Shown: positions 12,012 to 23,699 of the stretch, piece by piece
Layout of the letters: every line of letters starts with the position of its first letter
Position numbering within the stretch: the stretch's first letter is position 1
Assembly (NCBI GenBank): GCA_008973525.1
Contig: WACJ01000039.1
Location: forward strand, 434,001 to 498,000
DNA length: 64,000 nucleotides
Origin: Stenopsyche tienmushanensis
Lineage: Eukaryota > Arthropoda > Insecta > Trichoptera > Stenopsychidae
Direction: 5' to 3'
Notes under the pieces: model-generated
What the model saw: the letters and a program-made list of their open reading frames with translations, nothing else
Told to the model about the DNA's origin: nothing
Database searches by the model: none
Translations under genes and position numbers: made by a program

Positions 12012-13096
12012 GGTGATTTATTTGGAGTATTTTACACTTGGACAAAAAGTTGATTCTAATATATCCTGTAAGATAATTTTTTTTAATGAATACAGAAACA
12101 TCACTTTCTACAAACGTAAACGACATACTCTCTCGTTTGCATAATGATAGATATACACGAGGAATGTTTGAAGAGTCTTGTTTTGTGGTTTAAAGAAGAA
12201 AGTTGCTTTGAGCACCCCTCATACGATCCAAAATTTCGTTGGATAACTTGTCGCGTTTGCGCAATCGCGATTATCTCATGTTGATCGAGAGGAATATTGT
12301 GCAATAGTGCTACATAAAAGCAATATTCAGGAAGACATTCATATACATTTTTAGCAAAAAGTCTATTTACATAATAAAATAAGCATTAAATCGAATGACA
12401 AGAACGAGGTAAAAGTTCGGCATAAAAATATTATTTACTATGCAAATCGTTAGAGAATTTTACCACATTGGACAACGTTTTTATGATGGATTTTAGTCGT
12501 TGAGGAAGCTCAAGATCAAAAACATGATTACTTATTGATAATATCAACATCATCAACGCAACAACATTACATTTGAAATTGAAAAATTAAGCTGACAATT
12601 AAAAATAAACGATCGCCATAAATTAAAATAAAAAATTAAGCCGTCGTCATTCATCGCAATTTCTTACGTCTCGATATATTAGAACAGTGATGTTTCCGAT
12701 CGATATTCGTATTTTTGATTGTAGCACTCGATTTACATATCTATTTTGATTTTGGTTTTAAATCCGAAAATGTCGAACGTGTATCGGGCCGCACAGTGTA
12801 CACACTACGATTCGTATAACGAACTCGAACGTAAACAAAACTGAAGTGAGCAGAAGAACAGGCTTCGATCATATTTAAACTTTCCCATTCTGCATGGCAG
12901 AAGGAGGAAAAATTTGGAGAGGGGGAACACTTGACGAAGGATACTATAGCGGTTCTCAAAGTGTGGCGCGTACAAAAAATAATTGCTAATTTCAAATCAA
13001 AAATATTAACGAGCATCGAAATAATTTATGTCGGTATAGAACATGGACTGCTTATTTTTTTTTAAACTTTTTTGTGTTTTTGAAATGTACTATATA
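12012..13096. other. No supported gene; possible 5' flank of the 11931 exon
   Basis: The first few hundred bases would be 5' untranslated region or promoter if the exon at 11931-12011 is a first exon. I see no convincing TATA or initiator pattern. The remainder is AT-rich. Confidence 0.35.
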
Positions 13097-13862
13097 ATAG
13101 ATTGTCCATTTAGGAATGTCGTTTTTTAAATGAAAGAGTCAAATCCAAACGAAAAATTAATTAATCAATTTCATCGATACAATGTATTCTCCTTCAATAG
13201 ATACAACCTTTTCTCATCTATTTAATATTTTATTTTAATTCCGGAAGATTAAAACTCAACGATTTGATTATTTTTCAAATCCTCATTTTACCTCTTCTAT
13301 ATTTATGATTTTTTTCCCCCGATAAATAATGATGCATCGATCTAAATAAATTATAGTCGGAAAGAGCAAGATCAGGAGAATAAGATGGATGCGGAATCGT
13401 TTGCCAATAGAGTTCCTTTAATTTGTTTTTGGTCATCTTTGATTTATAGGGTCGCGCATTATCATGCTGCTAAAGAATTTGGCTCTTCGTACTGAACATT
13501 TTTTAACTTTCTAATTGTAAACAATATCCCTCGTTATGATTTGACCACATTGAAGGACTTAATGATAGATTATCCCTTTGGAGTCCCACTATACATTTAA
13601 AATATGTATTTTTACTGTTAGACCTGGTCGAGGGGTTGGTTTTCTTTACCTGTCCCTTTGAGAGCCACTTTCTTTTGCTTTTTTGATTTGAATACAACAA
13701 CCACTTTTCATCTCCAGTCACAAGATAGTGAAAAATGGTTGTTTCTTCTCTGTGTCGACTAATAAAATATACAATACATGCTGTCAAAGAGATGGCTGAG
13801 ACACAATTGATAGTCAAAAAGTAATTATGAAAAAAAGCGACATTTCTAACTGGACAATCTAA
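13097..13862 (-). mobile_element. mariner element with internal deletion
   Basis: The inverted termini (t/a)tagattgtcc...aatgtcg at 13097 and 13862 are flanked by TA on both sides, the mariner target. The minus strand carries transposase remnants: TGDEKWLLYSN (first catalytic Asp), HDNARP near 13450 (second) and a SPDLALSDYNLF block near 13370 (third). The N-terminal helix-turn-helix half is missing and stops interrupt the frame. At 766 bp it is well short of the usual 1.3 kb or so, so this is a dead copy whose ends might be mobilised in trans. Confidence 0.85.
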
Positions 13863-15799
13863 TATCCATTCAGATGACATCAAAGAAGAATCGATGCATC
13901 AGCTATGTTAGGGTCAAAGCTGGATTTTATTAAATAAAAACAAAATAGCTTGTTCGTATCAGTAAAAGCAACTGTAAATATCGGTTTTGCAAAAAACACG
14001 CGCCGTTTTTACACTTCTGTTTGAAAAAGTTATAAAAAAAATATGTGGCGTAAGTTTCGTCAATTTTTTTTTGCAATATGTAATTAAACAGTAATTGTTA
14101 AATTTATTCTGATCGGTTTTGCCGTTGTAGAGGTGTACAATTTTCGCAGGAAACGTAATTCACGCGGGTTCATTCTCTATCGGATCGCAGAAGAGTTCAT
14201 AAAAAAAGGAAGAAAATGGACAGATCACAAATACGTTTTTATGGCCAAGATCTTAATCATTCCGGAGAAAGACTGTTGCGAGAGTGTTTAGGCATCATCG
14301 AGAAGAACGCGTCTTTTCACAACCAAGGCTATCGGTCGACTCTTTCGTCTTCTTTCTCGCGCACAAGTAGGGGGCCAGAAAGAGATCACTGTTAATCTTG
14401 TGAACGGTCTTAAACGTAAGATTTTAAGATTTCAGCTGGAAATATTTGTATTGGCATATATTCTGAACACACACACATAATGAAAATAGTAAGTCTAGTC
14501 TAGTAAGTTCTATTCAAATATGGGTCAGTCTTTAAAAAGCGCCCTCGACATGTTTACCCGATGGCCTGCTCATGTTTTAATGTAACAATGTTTCTTTTAG
14601 AAACAAAATGAATAGATTTTAGTTTAGAGACATTGCTTATGAAAAGAAAAAAGATTCAGTAAAGACATCTGTCAGCAAAATCAAATGAAATCAATTATGA
14701 ACTTGTCAACAAGCGAAGAGCCACAATGGGCAAATTTATCACTGCAATAATATTTAACGACAACTTCTTTCATAATTCAATTCTTCTTGGATCATATCTG
14801 TAAATTGCATGATTTACAAAGATGATTTTCCTGGTGATAGTGGATTTTTTATGTGGCGATTATTTGCCACCTTCTTCCTCGTCATTACGACGCAATATCC
14901 AATAAAATATTTAAGTAATTTTGAAAAAAACTGTATTTGCTGCGCAATGACGATACGTTAGTAATGTATATTTATCAATGTTATAATAAATAAGATAAAG
15001 AAGAAAACTGGAACATCGAGAAAAACATCCCATTTTATCTTAGTGTTCTAGCGATAAGATATTGAACTCAGATTTGTAAATTTGGAGCTACAAGCAATTT
15101 ATTCAAAATAAGAAGTATGTAATACTGCAATGTAAGTTACAAATATTATGTATCGTTACTATTGATAATATTAATTTATAAGCAATGAAATCACTAATAA
15201 AATTATTTCCTTGTACATAGTTTTACATTTAATTTATTGGTATCGACAAGGGATTTGATTTCTTATAATTAAATAGTAAATCACATGAGAAAATATTATT
15301 GATATAATTTAACAATGTAAGCAAAGAGTGATGCATTAATCGAATATTCAAAATGTTTGAGAAACACACGCTTATTGAGGTTTATCTAATAAGTTCTAGC
15401 GGTATGGAAAAATAGCAGAATCAAATCGACCGTGTCGTCAACGCACATTTTATGTAAAATTACAAGAAAAACACACCAGGGTCGTATGGAAAAAAGATAA
15501 AACGTGGAAAAGTCTTGCATTTGGACTTCTAAAGGCGCCATGGGGGAAAAAATGAAACAAAAAAAACCAACATAAATAAGACTGAAATTCAATCATCCAA
15601 CTGAATTGTATATTCCAGCATCCGGTATGCGACGTTTTGCTATTTTTCAATTGCACTCATTATATGAAAAAAATCAAGGCCCAGGAAAAAATATTTATTA
15701 TTCGATTTAACCCAGTTTCAGAAAAAAAATTACAATAAAGCATTAAATCAAGTAGAAAAAATGCATATTTTCAATATTAAATACAGTAATCTTTCAGAT
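13863..15799. other. No supported gene
   Basis: 14545-14580 (gacatgtttacccgatggcctgct) resembles 19427-19460 (caacatgttcatccaagtggcctgct), pointing to a shared but unidentified repeat. The rest, including two overlapping 68-codon minus frames near 15400-15650, shows no domain. Confidence 0.4.
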
Positions 15800-16040
15800 T
15801 ATACAGCAGACCCACGGTAATCCGGCGCCCCTTGTAGTCCGTCATCTCAATAAAAGTATAGTGCGTATGTACGGCAATGAATCTTTTATTATGAAACCTT
15901 GTATTATCTATGTATATCTCATATTTTTCATCATTTTTGGATTACAAGTACTCGTTTCCAAAAAGTTCCGGACTACAAGGGGTCGGAGGCAGTACTCTAT
16001 AGTCCGACATATTTGACAATCCGACACGGCCTTGCAAAAC
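15800..16040 (+). mobile_element. pogo/Tigger-type MITE
   Basis: Starts near 15806 with cagacccacggtaatccgg and contains internal mirrored ccggactac / tagtccg blocks. The right part (15945-16020) matches the fragment at 5095-5190. About 240 bp, non-coding. The terminal form suggests a pogo/Tigger derivative. Confidence 0.5.
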
Positions 16041-16245
16041 GTATGTCGGAATACCGTGCACATTTCAAAATTTCCTAGCATTATATAAGAAATAAAGGTT
16101 CTCTGTTTTACACACATAATATGAATATGGGAAAATATCCTAATGATAGAAATACCCGTCATTGAATCTTCAGTTCATGGAATGGGATCTGAATTGTGCC
16201 ATCTTTCATTGATTTGACTGGATATCATATCATCCATTATTGTCA

Positions 16246-16253
16246 ATGCCAAC
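16246..16253 (+). repeat. 8-bp target-site duplication, left (atgccaac)
   Basis: Identical to 17059-17066 on the other side of the hAT element; an 8-bp duplication is the hallmark of hAT insertion. Confidence 0.9.
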
Positions 16254-17058
16254 TAGGGAATCCAATCCCGGATCCCGGAAAGTTTTAGGTGCTCATGAAT
16301 ACCGAGATTAGTAAACGTAGTCCCGAAAAAATCGGGGTTGAAATTTTTATCTAACAGAAATTGTACACCTCACCAGCACGATAAAAGCTACTAAATCGAG
16401 ACATTCCCGCCGAAATTTGGACGCTTGAAAACAGTGGCGTAACTATTAATTGGCGAGCTTAGGGGCAGTAACTGTATAATCTATGTATACATATATACAG
16501 TACATATATGTTTGTTATATTAATCTTTCATTACCGGTGATGTATTTACTACACCTCGACTCTAATAATGGGAATATCGATATGAAATATAATAGATACG
16601 GAGTTCAGAATTTGTGTATTCCTCCGTAATATAATTACGAATCACATCAAAGTATTATAGTCTATAAGTATTCATCTGCAGCGACGGAAATAGATAATTT
16701 GTCGGGAAATCGGGAATTTAGCGAGTTTTAGTCCGTGTCTCAGCAGAAAGGAATTTCATCAGTCACATTGATGGTGTTATAAGAAAATGGGGGCTTATGC
16801 GGTCTTCAATTTTAACTAGAATTTGAACATCTGATGACGATACCTCCAACGAGTGTCGAGGCTGAGCGTGCATTTTCAGCAGCAAGTTGCTCGGCTTCCA
16901 AAATGAGATTCAAACTAAATGACGAAACACTCGATGCTTTAATTTTACTTCGGGCATATTTTCAAAATAATGAAAATCCTGGTACCGGGATCCCGGGATG
17001 GCCTAATGCAATTTTGAAATCCCGGGATCAAAATTTTGGCTCAGGATTGGATTCCCTA
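16254..17058 (+). mobile_element. hAT element, 805 bp, with intact ends and target duplication
   Basis: Terminal inverted repeats tagggaatccaatcc (16254) and ggattggattcccta (to 17058) with subterminal cccgggat repeats. The insertion site is duplicated exactly (atgccaac on both sides). The only coding content is the very C-terminal part of a transposase (16834-17010). This is a deletion derivative that would depend on a transposase from elsewhere. The exact duplication suggests it is younger than the other hAT copies in the window. Confidence 0.92.
16834..17010 (+). pseudogene. hAT transposase C-terminal dimerisation domain, fragment
   Basis: The frame reads PPTSVEAERAFSAASC...LNDETLDALILLRAYF, the signature of the hAT family C-terminal dimerisation (hATC) region, in which the ERxFS motif packs the dimer. 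All catalytic RNase H-like parts are absent. There is no independent start or promoter, so it is a relic carried by the non-autonomous element. A frameshifted equivalent occurs at 7370-7500. Confidence 0.9.
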
Positions 17059-17066
17059 ATGCCAAC
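17059..17066 (+). repeat. 8-bp target-site duplication, right (atgccaac)
   Basis: Exact partner of 16246-16253. Confidence 0.9.
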
Positions 17067-17229
17067 TGAGTAATTTTATGATCACATAGGACTCTAATTG
17101 GAATTTCATGTGATGTGTCTGGAAGGAGACCGGTTTTCGTCATTGTTTACAATGGGTGTCATGCACCATTGTATGAACTCAGCTGCTCGATTTACGCAAT
17201 TTTAACGGAATACCGCGTAAACCTAATAG

Positions 17230-17480
17230 TACGGGAGGACACGATCCATTTTTACAAAGCTAATTTTTGTCTCATTCAATATTGTGAATTAGGAATGTTA
17301 CATTCTACCAAGCTTTCAATGTTGCAGACATTAACAACAATGTTTGAAAGTTGAATAATTGTACATGTCGGTATTAAATTACAATGTACAAAGCTGTTTT
17401 TTTGTTCACAAGTAGATTATGTTAATTATTGTTTAATAAATGTCGTCTATTTTCTATACAAGGTGGCTAGGGGCTTGGAC
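17230..17480 (+). repeat. Family B interspersed repeat, copy 1
   Basis: About 250 bp shared with 39740-39970: catttytacaaagct, caagctttcaaygttgcaga, the attaaattaaaatrtacaaagctg segment and acaagrtggytaagg-like 3' sequence. Unclassified and non-coding. Confidence 0.6.
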
Positions 17481-18739
17481 AAGTGGACAACAATAATGGA
17501 CTATAATCTTAAAAGTTCCTATCAAATAATTCGCAACATTAATCTGAACATTAAGAAAATGTTTATCGTTAAACACATTAATTCCATGATTTTGCACCTA
17601 TCTACATCGGTTTATTGTCTATCCAGAAGCACAGATTTGTTTATATAATCGATTATGTTCTGTAGTTATTTTCGCTGTGTATTCTTCTGTACAATTTTAA
17701 TTTGATCTGATCTATTTTAAAATTGCAATCTAATAATTTCTAAACACAAACACGTCTGGAATTTCATTTAAGAAATAGATGATCTTAATGTTTATATTTT
17801 AAGACCTGAATTTTAAACCGTGAAGCTATTGTTACCATTTTCTGAATTGAAGAAAGCTTGATGAGAAACCCACGATGAGTCTTGATTGGTGAATAAATTA
17901 CAATATCATTCAAACTTTTCAAATATCGCCATAAAGCGTTAGTCTTTCGACCGATTATAGGTATTAAGGCGAAATGGCAACAATCAACCTTTCAAACGAT
18001 TATAAAAATATTCTCCTTGGCGTAACGAAAGCTGTCGTATATATCTAGGATGGTAAAATAATTTCAGACGAGCTATAAATAAAGCGAGTTTGCCTTCAGC
18101 TTCGATGGTTAATCTCTTTCGACGCGTTTTTGTTTACGCAGATTCTTCCGAGAGAATCTCACCGTCGGAGTAAACTGTTTATTTAACTCTTACACGAGGC
18201 GAAGAATTAAACTTGATGGTCTGCATTTCCAAGGAAAGCAAATAAATAAATCCAGATGTGGATGACTTGCATCTATTCATTAAACATCATTCGACATCAT
18301 TTTTTTAACAATTTATTTTATTTGCGAGTTATAAAGTTATAAAGCGATAATTATAAAGCTTATCAATCAACAACATTATCTGTAATGCTTAACAATTTAC
18401 TGCAAGTGCATAAATCTTTTATAATATATTATTCAATGACTTACAATGACATGTTTACGGATGAATAAACAACGATAAACATGATGACAATCGAAAGATT
18501 TTCTATTAATATGCATCAAAATGCAAATTTCTTCAACCTTTCGATAGCTCATCTAACCATAACTGACGTACGCAAACAATTTTATTCAGATAATAGATAT
18601 ATATTATATATTAGGTTCATAGCTTCCACAGATACGAAATATTACCTAGTGCTTCTGGCTATTGCAACTACAAAAAGCTACCTATTTATAAAGAATATAT
18701 CCGCAAAACACTATTTAAACTGTATGGTAGGATGATCGC
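17481..18739. other. No supported gene
   Basis: Only short AT-biased frames; no recognised repeat. Confidence 0.4.
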
Positions 18740-19110
18740 ACATTTGCGAGCGAATACCAGTAATTCAAAAAGAGCATTCTTACAAGTTGAGCTCGGAGAT
18801 TCTGAGTGTCTTGCGTACATCGTACAATTGTATAGATCGTTAACCCAAATTTATCAACTAACAATGTGTGAATGATATAATGAATCGATTTCAAGTGTAT
18901 TTCAAATGTATTGTTTATGTTTACTCGAAGAAATGACCGAATATTGTGTGCTATTAACAGTGTTTATTTATTTATGTACAAGCTTCATACACGCTGCGAC
19001 GGTCCTGACAGATAAGTGGATTTGCATGGATGATAAGTGGCAGATATACAAATATATCATCTAAGTTTATGATGATTTTAAATTAGCTCACTACTCAAAG
19101 GGTCAAAATT
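18740..19110 (+). repeat. Family A interspersed repeat, copy 3 (long)
   Basis: Contains the left part (agagcattcttacaagttga, gagctcggaga), the middle gttaacccaaatttatc and the right part (gtttatgtttactcg, atacacgctgcgacggtcctg, ending near aaagggtcaa). It gives the order of segments for the whole family. Confidence 0.65.
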
Positions 19111-19659
19111 CATAGCCGTTCATGAAAGACTACTTAGTTTTTGAAGGTTTACACCCCTTCGGTGTATTCGCATTATGTAAAACTTGGAACAGGAACTGAA
19201 AAACTAAAGGAACAGAACCATCACGAGAGGAACAACAAGCAGACAACTTGAAATGGAAAACCACCCAGTCTCGAATTCGCGAGGAGTAAGTTCGCTCATA
19301 CACCCTCAGTTGGTGTAGGAGCGAATCCAATATACGTTACGTAGGACTTCACCCTGGCCCAGCAGCCCCCTTGCGAGGAAAGGAGAAATTAGACTCTTTG
19401 TGCTCCAGAAATTCCTTTCCAGTCGCCCTTCAACATGTTCATCCAAGTGGCCTGCTGGGTGAGCGTTCTAAATGAAACTCGGAGGTCATGCTGCCATCAA
19501 TATCAAGCAAACAAGGAGGTGAAGGTATGACACAAACGAATTGTAAGTAACATCGTTTTTTTTCCCGTAAAACAACAGTTAAAGATTATTTTTATGCAAA
19601 ATATTACATATTGTTAGGTATAAAAAGTCCAGATCAGAAACTAACTCTCCGGCACTGTA
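19111..19659. other. Unclassified, repeat-like, moderately GC-rich
   Basis: 19330-19500 is clearly less AT-rich than the surroundings and shares a short block with 14545-14580. It may be a retrotransposon relic; no domain can be read. Confidence 0.35.
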
Positions 19660-20020
19660 TGTTACTCAAAGAAATTTATGTCGAATTGGCTCCAGAAATT
19701 TAAATCGGGCAATAGAAATTAAAGGGATGAACTAAGAACGGATTTTTAATAATAATGCATTAAAATCCCTAATCGAGTCAGATACACGACAAAAAATCGA
19801 GGAGTGATCGCAAAGACTGGGATCCCATTGGGATGATTTAAAATTTATCGGAAAAACGAATAGGATGGTTGTTATGGGGTAGGATGGTTACCGCACTCTT
19901 TGACCGAACACAACAAAAACGTGCTTGGCAGCATAACAAAATAGTCCTTTTTGGATAAACTGGTGATGATAAATGGCTCATTTACTATAATATACGACGA
20001 AAAAACCAATGACATTTTTA
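19660..20020 (+). pseudogene. mariner transposase, decayed N-terminal/middle fragment
   Basis: Across several frames one can read NNALKSLIESDTRQKIEE, then SHWDDLKFIGK and a YDEK-like stretch. These match the helix-turn-helix and linker region of a mariner transposase in order (the LIESDTRQ motif is characteristic). Stops and frameshifts break it. No termini were identified. Confidence 0.65.
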
Positions 20021-20629
20021 CATGTTTGAGTAATCAAATATAGAATTTACAATCAATGCTTATATTTAATCACCCAATGATGACATAACAAAGTCAAATA
20101 TGACTACAAGCGCATAATTTGACCCCAAAATTATCCTTATTCATTTCTATGTACACATTGATTGACAATCAATTCCATTTAAGCTAATTATTAGGCTGAA
20201 ACATATCAAACTGCTGGAAATTCATCATCATTTATTTCCAAATTCGAGCTTGAATCCAATATGACTTCCTCTTTACATCCAATATAACGTAATATTCTGC
20301 CAATTTTTTGCTGATTATATTAATATTATCCTAATAACAAATTATTATTATTCATATTTTAGAAAAAACAGTAGGATTATAAATCAGCAAATTTCTAGGA
20401 TGGCTTCAGTATAATATATTATTAACAGATAATCGATTTAAGTATAGGATTAAGATAAAAATAACTTTGCTGAGATTGTTTATCAGTACTTAAAGCGATT
20501 TTCTGAATATTTACATAGAATAAAATCCGGATTTTAAATAATATAACTCTAAATATTTAAATCAGATTTTGTCTTCCTTGTGGAATCAGATAGTTGGTTG
20601 ATTCACAAATTTGTTGAGTGAGTGTTAAC

Positions 20630-20649
20630 AACGACGATATATCGTCGTT
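20630..20649. repeat. 20-bp perfect palindrome
   Basis: aacgacgatatatcgtcgtt is its own reverse complement. It is followed by caacactaagagggttaa, resembling a TTAA-type transposon end. The same core (acgacgatatatcgttgt) recurs at 34680, also followed by cactaaaaggttt. Confidence 0.6.
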
Positions 20650-20683
20650 CAACACTAAGAGGGTTAAAGGCAATTTTTGCACA

Positions 20684-21104
20684 TCTAATATATAAAAATT
20701 AATCTCTATTTGTTCGTATGTAATGCGCTACTACACCATTCATCAGATTGCGATTAAACTTCGTCCACTTATTGCTAAGGATTGCGCGAGTAACATAGGC
20801 ATAGCTTAATATATAAAAATCAATGTTTGTTTGTCCGTATTTAATGCGCTTCCATACCGTTCATCCGATTGCGATAAAACTTTTTCAACTTACTGTTTAC
20901 ACTTGTGGGAATAACATAGGCATAGTAAAAATATTGTATGGATGCACCGTGTTGGCGCATATTGGTCTGGTGCGAGTGTGCATATGCTTTTGGATCCCAG
21001 TTCTTCGGCTCGCGCTACACATGACCTGAAGCAATAAACCACGTACTGCGTTTCTTTTCAAATAATTATTAAGCGCTTATTAACGCATGCCGGGTATTCG
21101 CTAG
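20684..21104 (+). mobile_element. Helitron-like element with duplicated 5' part
   Basis: Begins a|TCTAATATATAAAAATT and ends gccgggtattcgCTAG|t, fitting the Helitron rule (TC...CTRR inserted between A and T). The first 120 bp or so is repeated in tandem from about 20808 (taatatataaaaatcaatg...). About 420 bp with no coding capacity. It is related to the 193-bp copy at 11278. Confidence 0.7.
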
Positions 21105-21646
21105 TCTAAAATACAATTATAGATCAATGATAAAGCCGGATGACTGGAATATGAATCGTTATCGCATAGCAAATTTCAGCCTTCATGCTAATTATTCCAT
21201 ATGCCATATTTAGATACAACGATGATTTACAACCGGTGCTTTGATGCGACATTATTTGTCTTCGAATTTTAGTGATTGGGTCAAGGATTTTCTTTATCTG
21301 TATTTTGATATTCGCCGATTCTGTGCGGTTATCAAAGGACTAACGAAAAGTCATAGTTTCGATAAGAGAGGTCAGATCAAAGTAAACAACGGATATTTTG
21401 CAATATGCGAATAAGACCTGCATAGGGCTGCAGCTTTCTGATTGACCAATAAAGGTGACTTATCAAACAACTTGCCTTAAACCTGTTAAAGTTGCATCGG
21501 GTAATGATCCCTTTTAGTCGGTGCTCATTTCAGCATTTTAAAACCTATGATCCTACATTCCATTATAGACACATTCCCGGGGGAAAAAATCCCCATTTTA
21601 TTATTGTTTAATGTGAAATACTATGATTGAAATGAAAGGCTAATTA
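21105..21646. other. No recognisable gene or repeat
   Basis: AT-rich, short frames only. Confidence 0.4.
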
Positions 21647-21941
21647 TTAGGGGGACCAAAAAGAATTCGCATATTTTGAGACCTTATGTTTGAGTGCAGT
21701 TTGTGTCCGCATACAATGACGGAAATATCATTGTAAGCTTTTTATTTTGTAGAACTATTCGCAGTTGGAAGTTCGAAGAAAAAATTATTGACTGAAAAAA
21801 GAAAAGGAAATGCAATTAAAATGGTTTTTTTGCTTCTAACCCGGTTTCAAAGTTTTCTTTAAAAATGGGATGAATTGACTTCCAAAGTGATGTAAAGATG
21901 TGTTGAATAATAAATATGCGAATAATTTTGGGTCCCCCTAA
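21647..21941. mobile_element. Tc1/mariner-type MITE, 295 bp, TA-flanked
   Basis: Ends ttagggggaccaaaa (left) and ttttgggtccccctaa (right) are inverted repeats about 30 bp long that continue into gaattcgcatatttt / aaatatgcgaataat. TA lies immediately outside each end. Non-coding. Confidence 0.8.
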
Positions 21942-22778
21942 TATAATCATACCATTAAATTATATATCATGTGCATTTGAGAGCAATCGTTTCATGTGTA
22001 AAAATAAAGTAGCATATTTTAAGATTATTACTATGTATTAAAAACACTTAACAATTCATAGCAATATGCAATACAGTCTATACGAACATAAATATAATTT
22101 AAGGACATTTAATGGCCATTTAAGCCGAGTATTTGTATGCCACAAAACATACATTTTTACGGTCGAACAATCGCAAATACTAATAAGGTCTGGGTTCTTC
22201 CAAGGTCGAATCAATCGTGCATGGGATTAAAGGGGAAAATCCTTCATCGAAATCGATTTTTTTTCTCTGTTAAAACGTGATACTTTACACCACAACAAAA
22301 AAAGGGGGGGAGGTCATGCCCGCATTTTTAATACCTTAAGATCAAATATTTATAAACTGTTAGTTGTGTCGCATATGTCACACAATATAAACACCATAAG
22401 GAAATCCTCTGCAATAAACGTACAAAAATCATCCAATAAATACAATATTTTTTTAATACAAAACAATCATGGATTTAATATTTACTAACATATTTTTTTT
22501 AATATTATTAAATTGTAATAAACGAAACAACGAAAGCAATAAATAAATGAAAATGTCATATTTGAAGTATCATTTGTTGATAGACTCGGATGAAATAAAT
22601 ACATATTGCAGCGATATAATATTAAAACAAACCGATTCACACGACGACGAAGAAAATGATCCATATAAATACGAGTATTTCAATAGGAAATATTTGATTT
22701 TTCATACATAATTTTCTTAGATCGGTCGATGGGAAATAAATATTTAATATGATGAATAAAAACGTTGTCGACACTTAC
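21942..22778. other. No supported gene; probably intron of the minus-strand gene
   Basis: AT-rich. If 22779-22820 is spliced leftward, this is the start of its intron. Confidence 0.4.
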
Positions 22779-22820
22779 GGTTTTGAGCTTCTTTTTAATC
22801 TCGCGCTCCATGGTTGCCAT
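22779..22820 (-). CDS. Candidate coding exon (14 codons from ATG), unknown gene
   Basis: Minus strand: two in-frame ATGs open a basic peptide, MATMEREIKKKLKT, that ends exactly at a gtaagt donor (22778-22773). The exon is either a first coding exon starting at 22820, or an internal exon starting at 22827 after a ttttccaacag acceptor, which adds Glu-Asn in frame. Either way it ends in phase 0, the same as the exons at 11931 and 9811. It lies about 880 bp from the GPS2 start codon in head-to-head orientation, so a shared bidirectional promoter is possible. The gene is not recognised. Confidence 0.5.
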
Positions 22821-22829
22821 GTTCTCGCT

Positions 22830-23699
22830 GTTGGAAAAATATTTATTTGAAATTATCCGACTCTAACGCAGAGCAAGCTCTGCACTAGCCCATTCACACC
22901 GGGCAATTGACAAGTCAACGTCCATAGAGCATGCAGGACCGCATCTCGCGATCGGATCAACCATAGACAATCGATAAATAAGATTGGGTTCGCATTGCGA
23001 CTGTATTTATGTTAAATAACATTCATATTAATTATTTACATTTATTTTATATTGAATAATTATGGCAGATTTGTGCGTCATTAATATTACGGAATAATTT
23101 TTATTTATTTAAAAAATATTTTTATTAATAGAATTGGTATTAAAAAATGTTTTATATTAAAGAGTGGATTGAAAAATGTTTTAGCTATTTTTTAAAATTG
23201 ATTTCACTTTTAAAAATGATTAGACTATTATATAATTATCCATTACGCAAAGTGCTTTTCCCTTTTTAAATGCATTTATTATTTTTGAATTTAAAAAAAT
23301 ATTTTTTATTGTTGAGTGCTAATAAATATTTTTATTATTTTATGGGTGTATAAATTCAATTTTAGTGATTTATAAATGTATTTCGGACGATTTTAATTTT
23401 TTTTCGTCATTTGGGTTAAAAGGCGTCAAAATTTGCAAGCTGTCAGAAAAATATTTAATTAAAAATAATATGTTGTAAAATTGAATGGAAAATTGAAGTA
23501 GTTTTTATATGTATGGAAAGCATTTTCGATTGTAGTGAAATGTTTGATTTAAAATAAGTAAGGTTAAGTGGTTGGAGTATTTTGAGTAGAGAGGAGCTGG
23601 GTGTCGTTTGTTTGGTTGTGGTCGGTGCGTAGACCGTGAGGGGCTGGCGAGGGGTAGCGCGGTGCTCCGGTGCTGCGCTGACGGGTCAGGGTGGCGGCG
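22830..23699. promoter_or_regulatory. GPS2 upstream region and 5' UTR; possible bidirectional promoter
   Basis: 22860-22990 and 23580-23699 are GC-richer islands on either side of an extremely AT-rich core. The GPS2 5' UTR lies in the right-hand island; an in-frame TGA at 23679 fixes the upstream limit of the reading frame. The inverted repeat gcagagc/gctctgc (22868-22883) lies just upstream of the minus-strand exon. Transcription starts cannot be placed from sequence. Confidence 0.4.
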
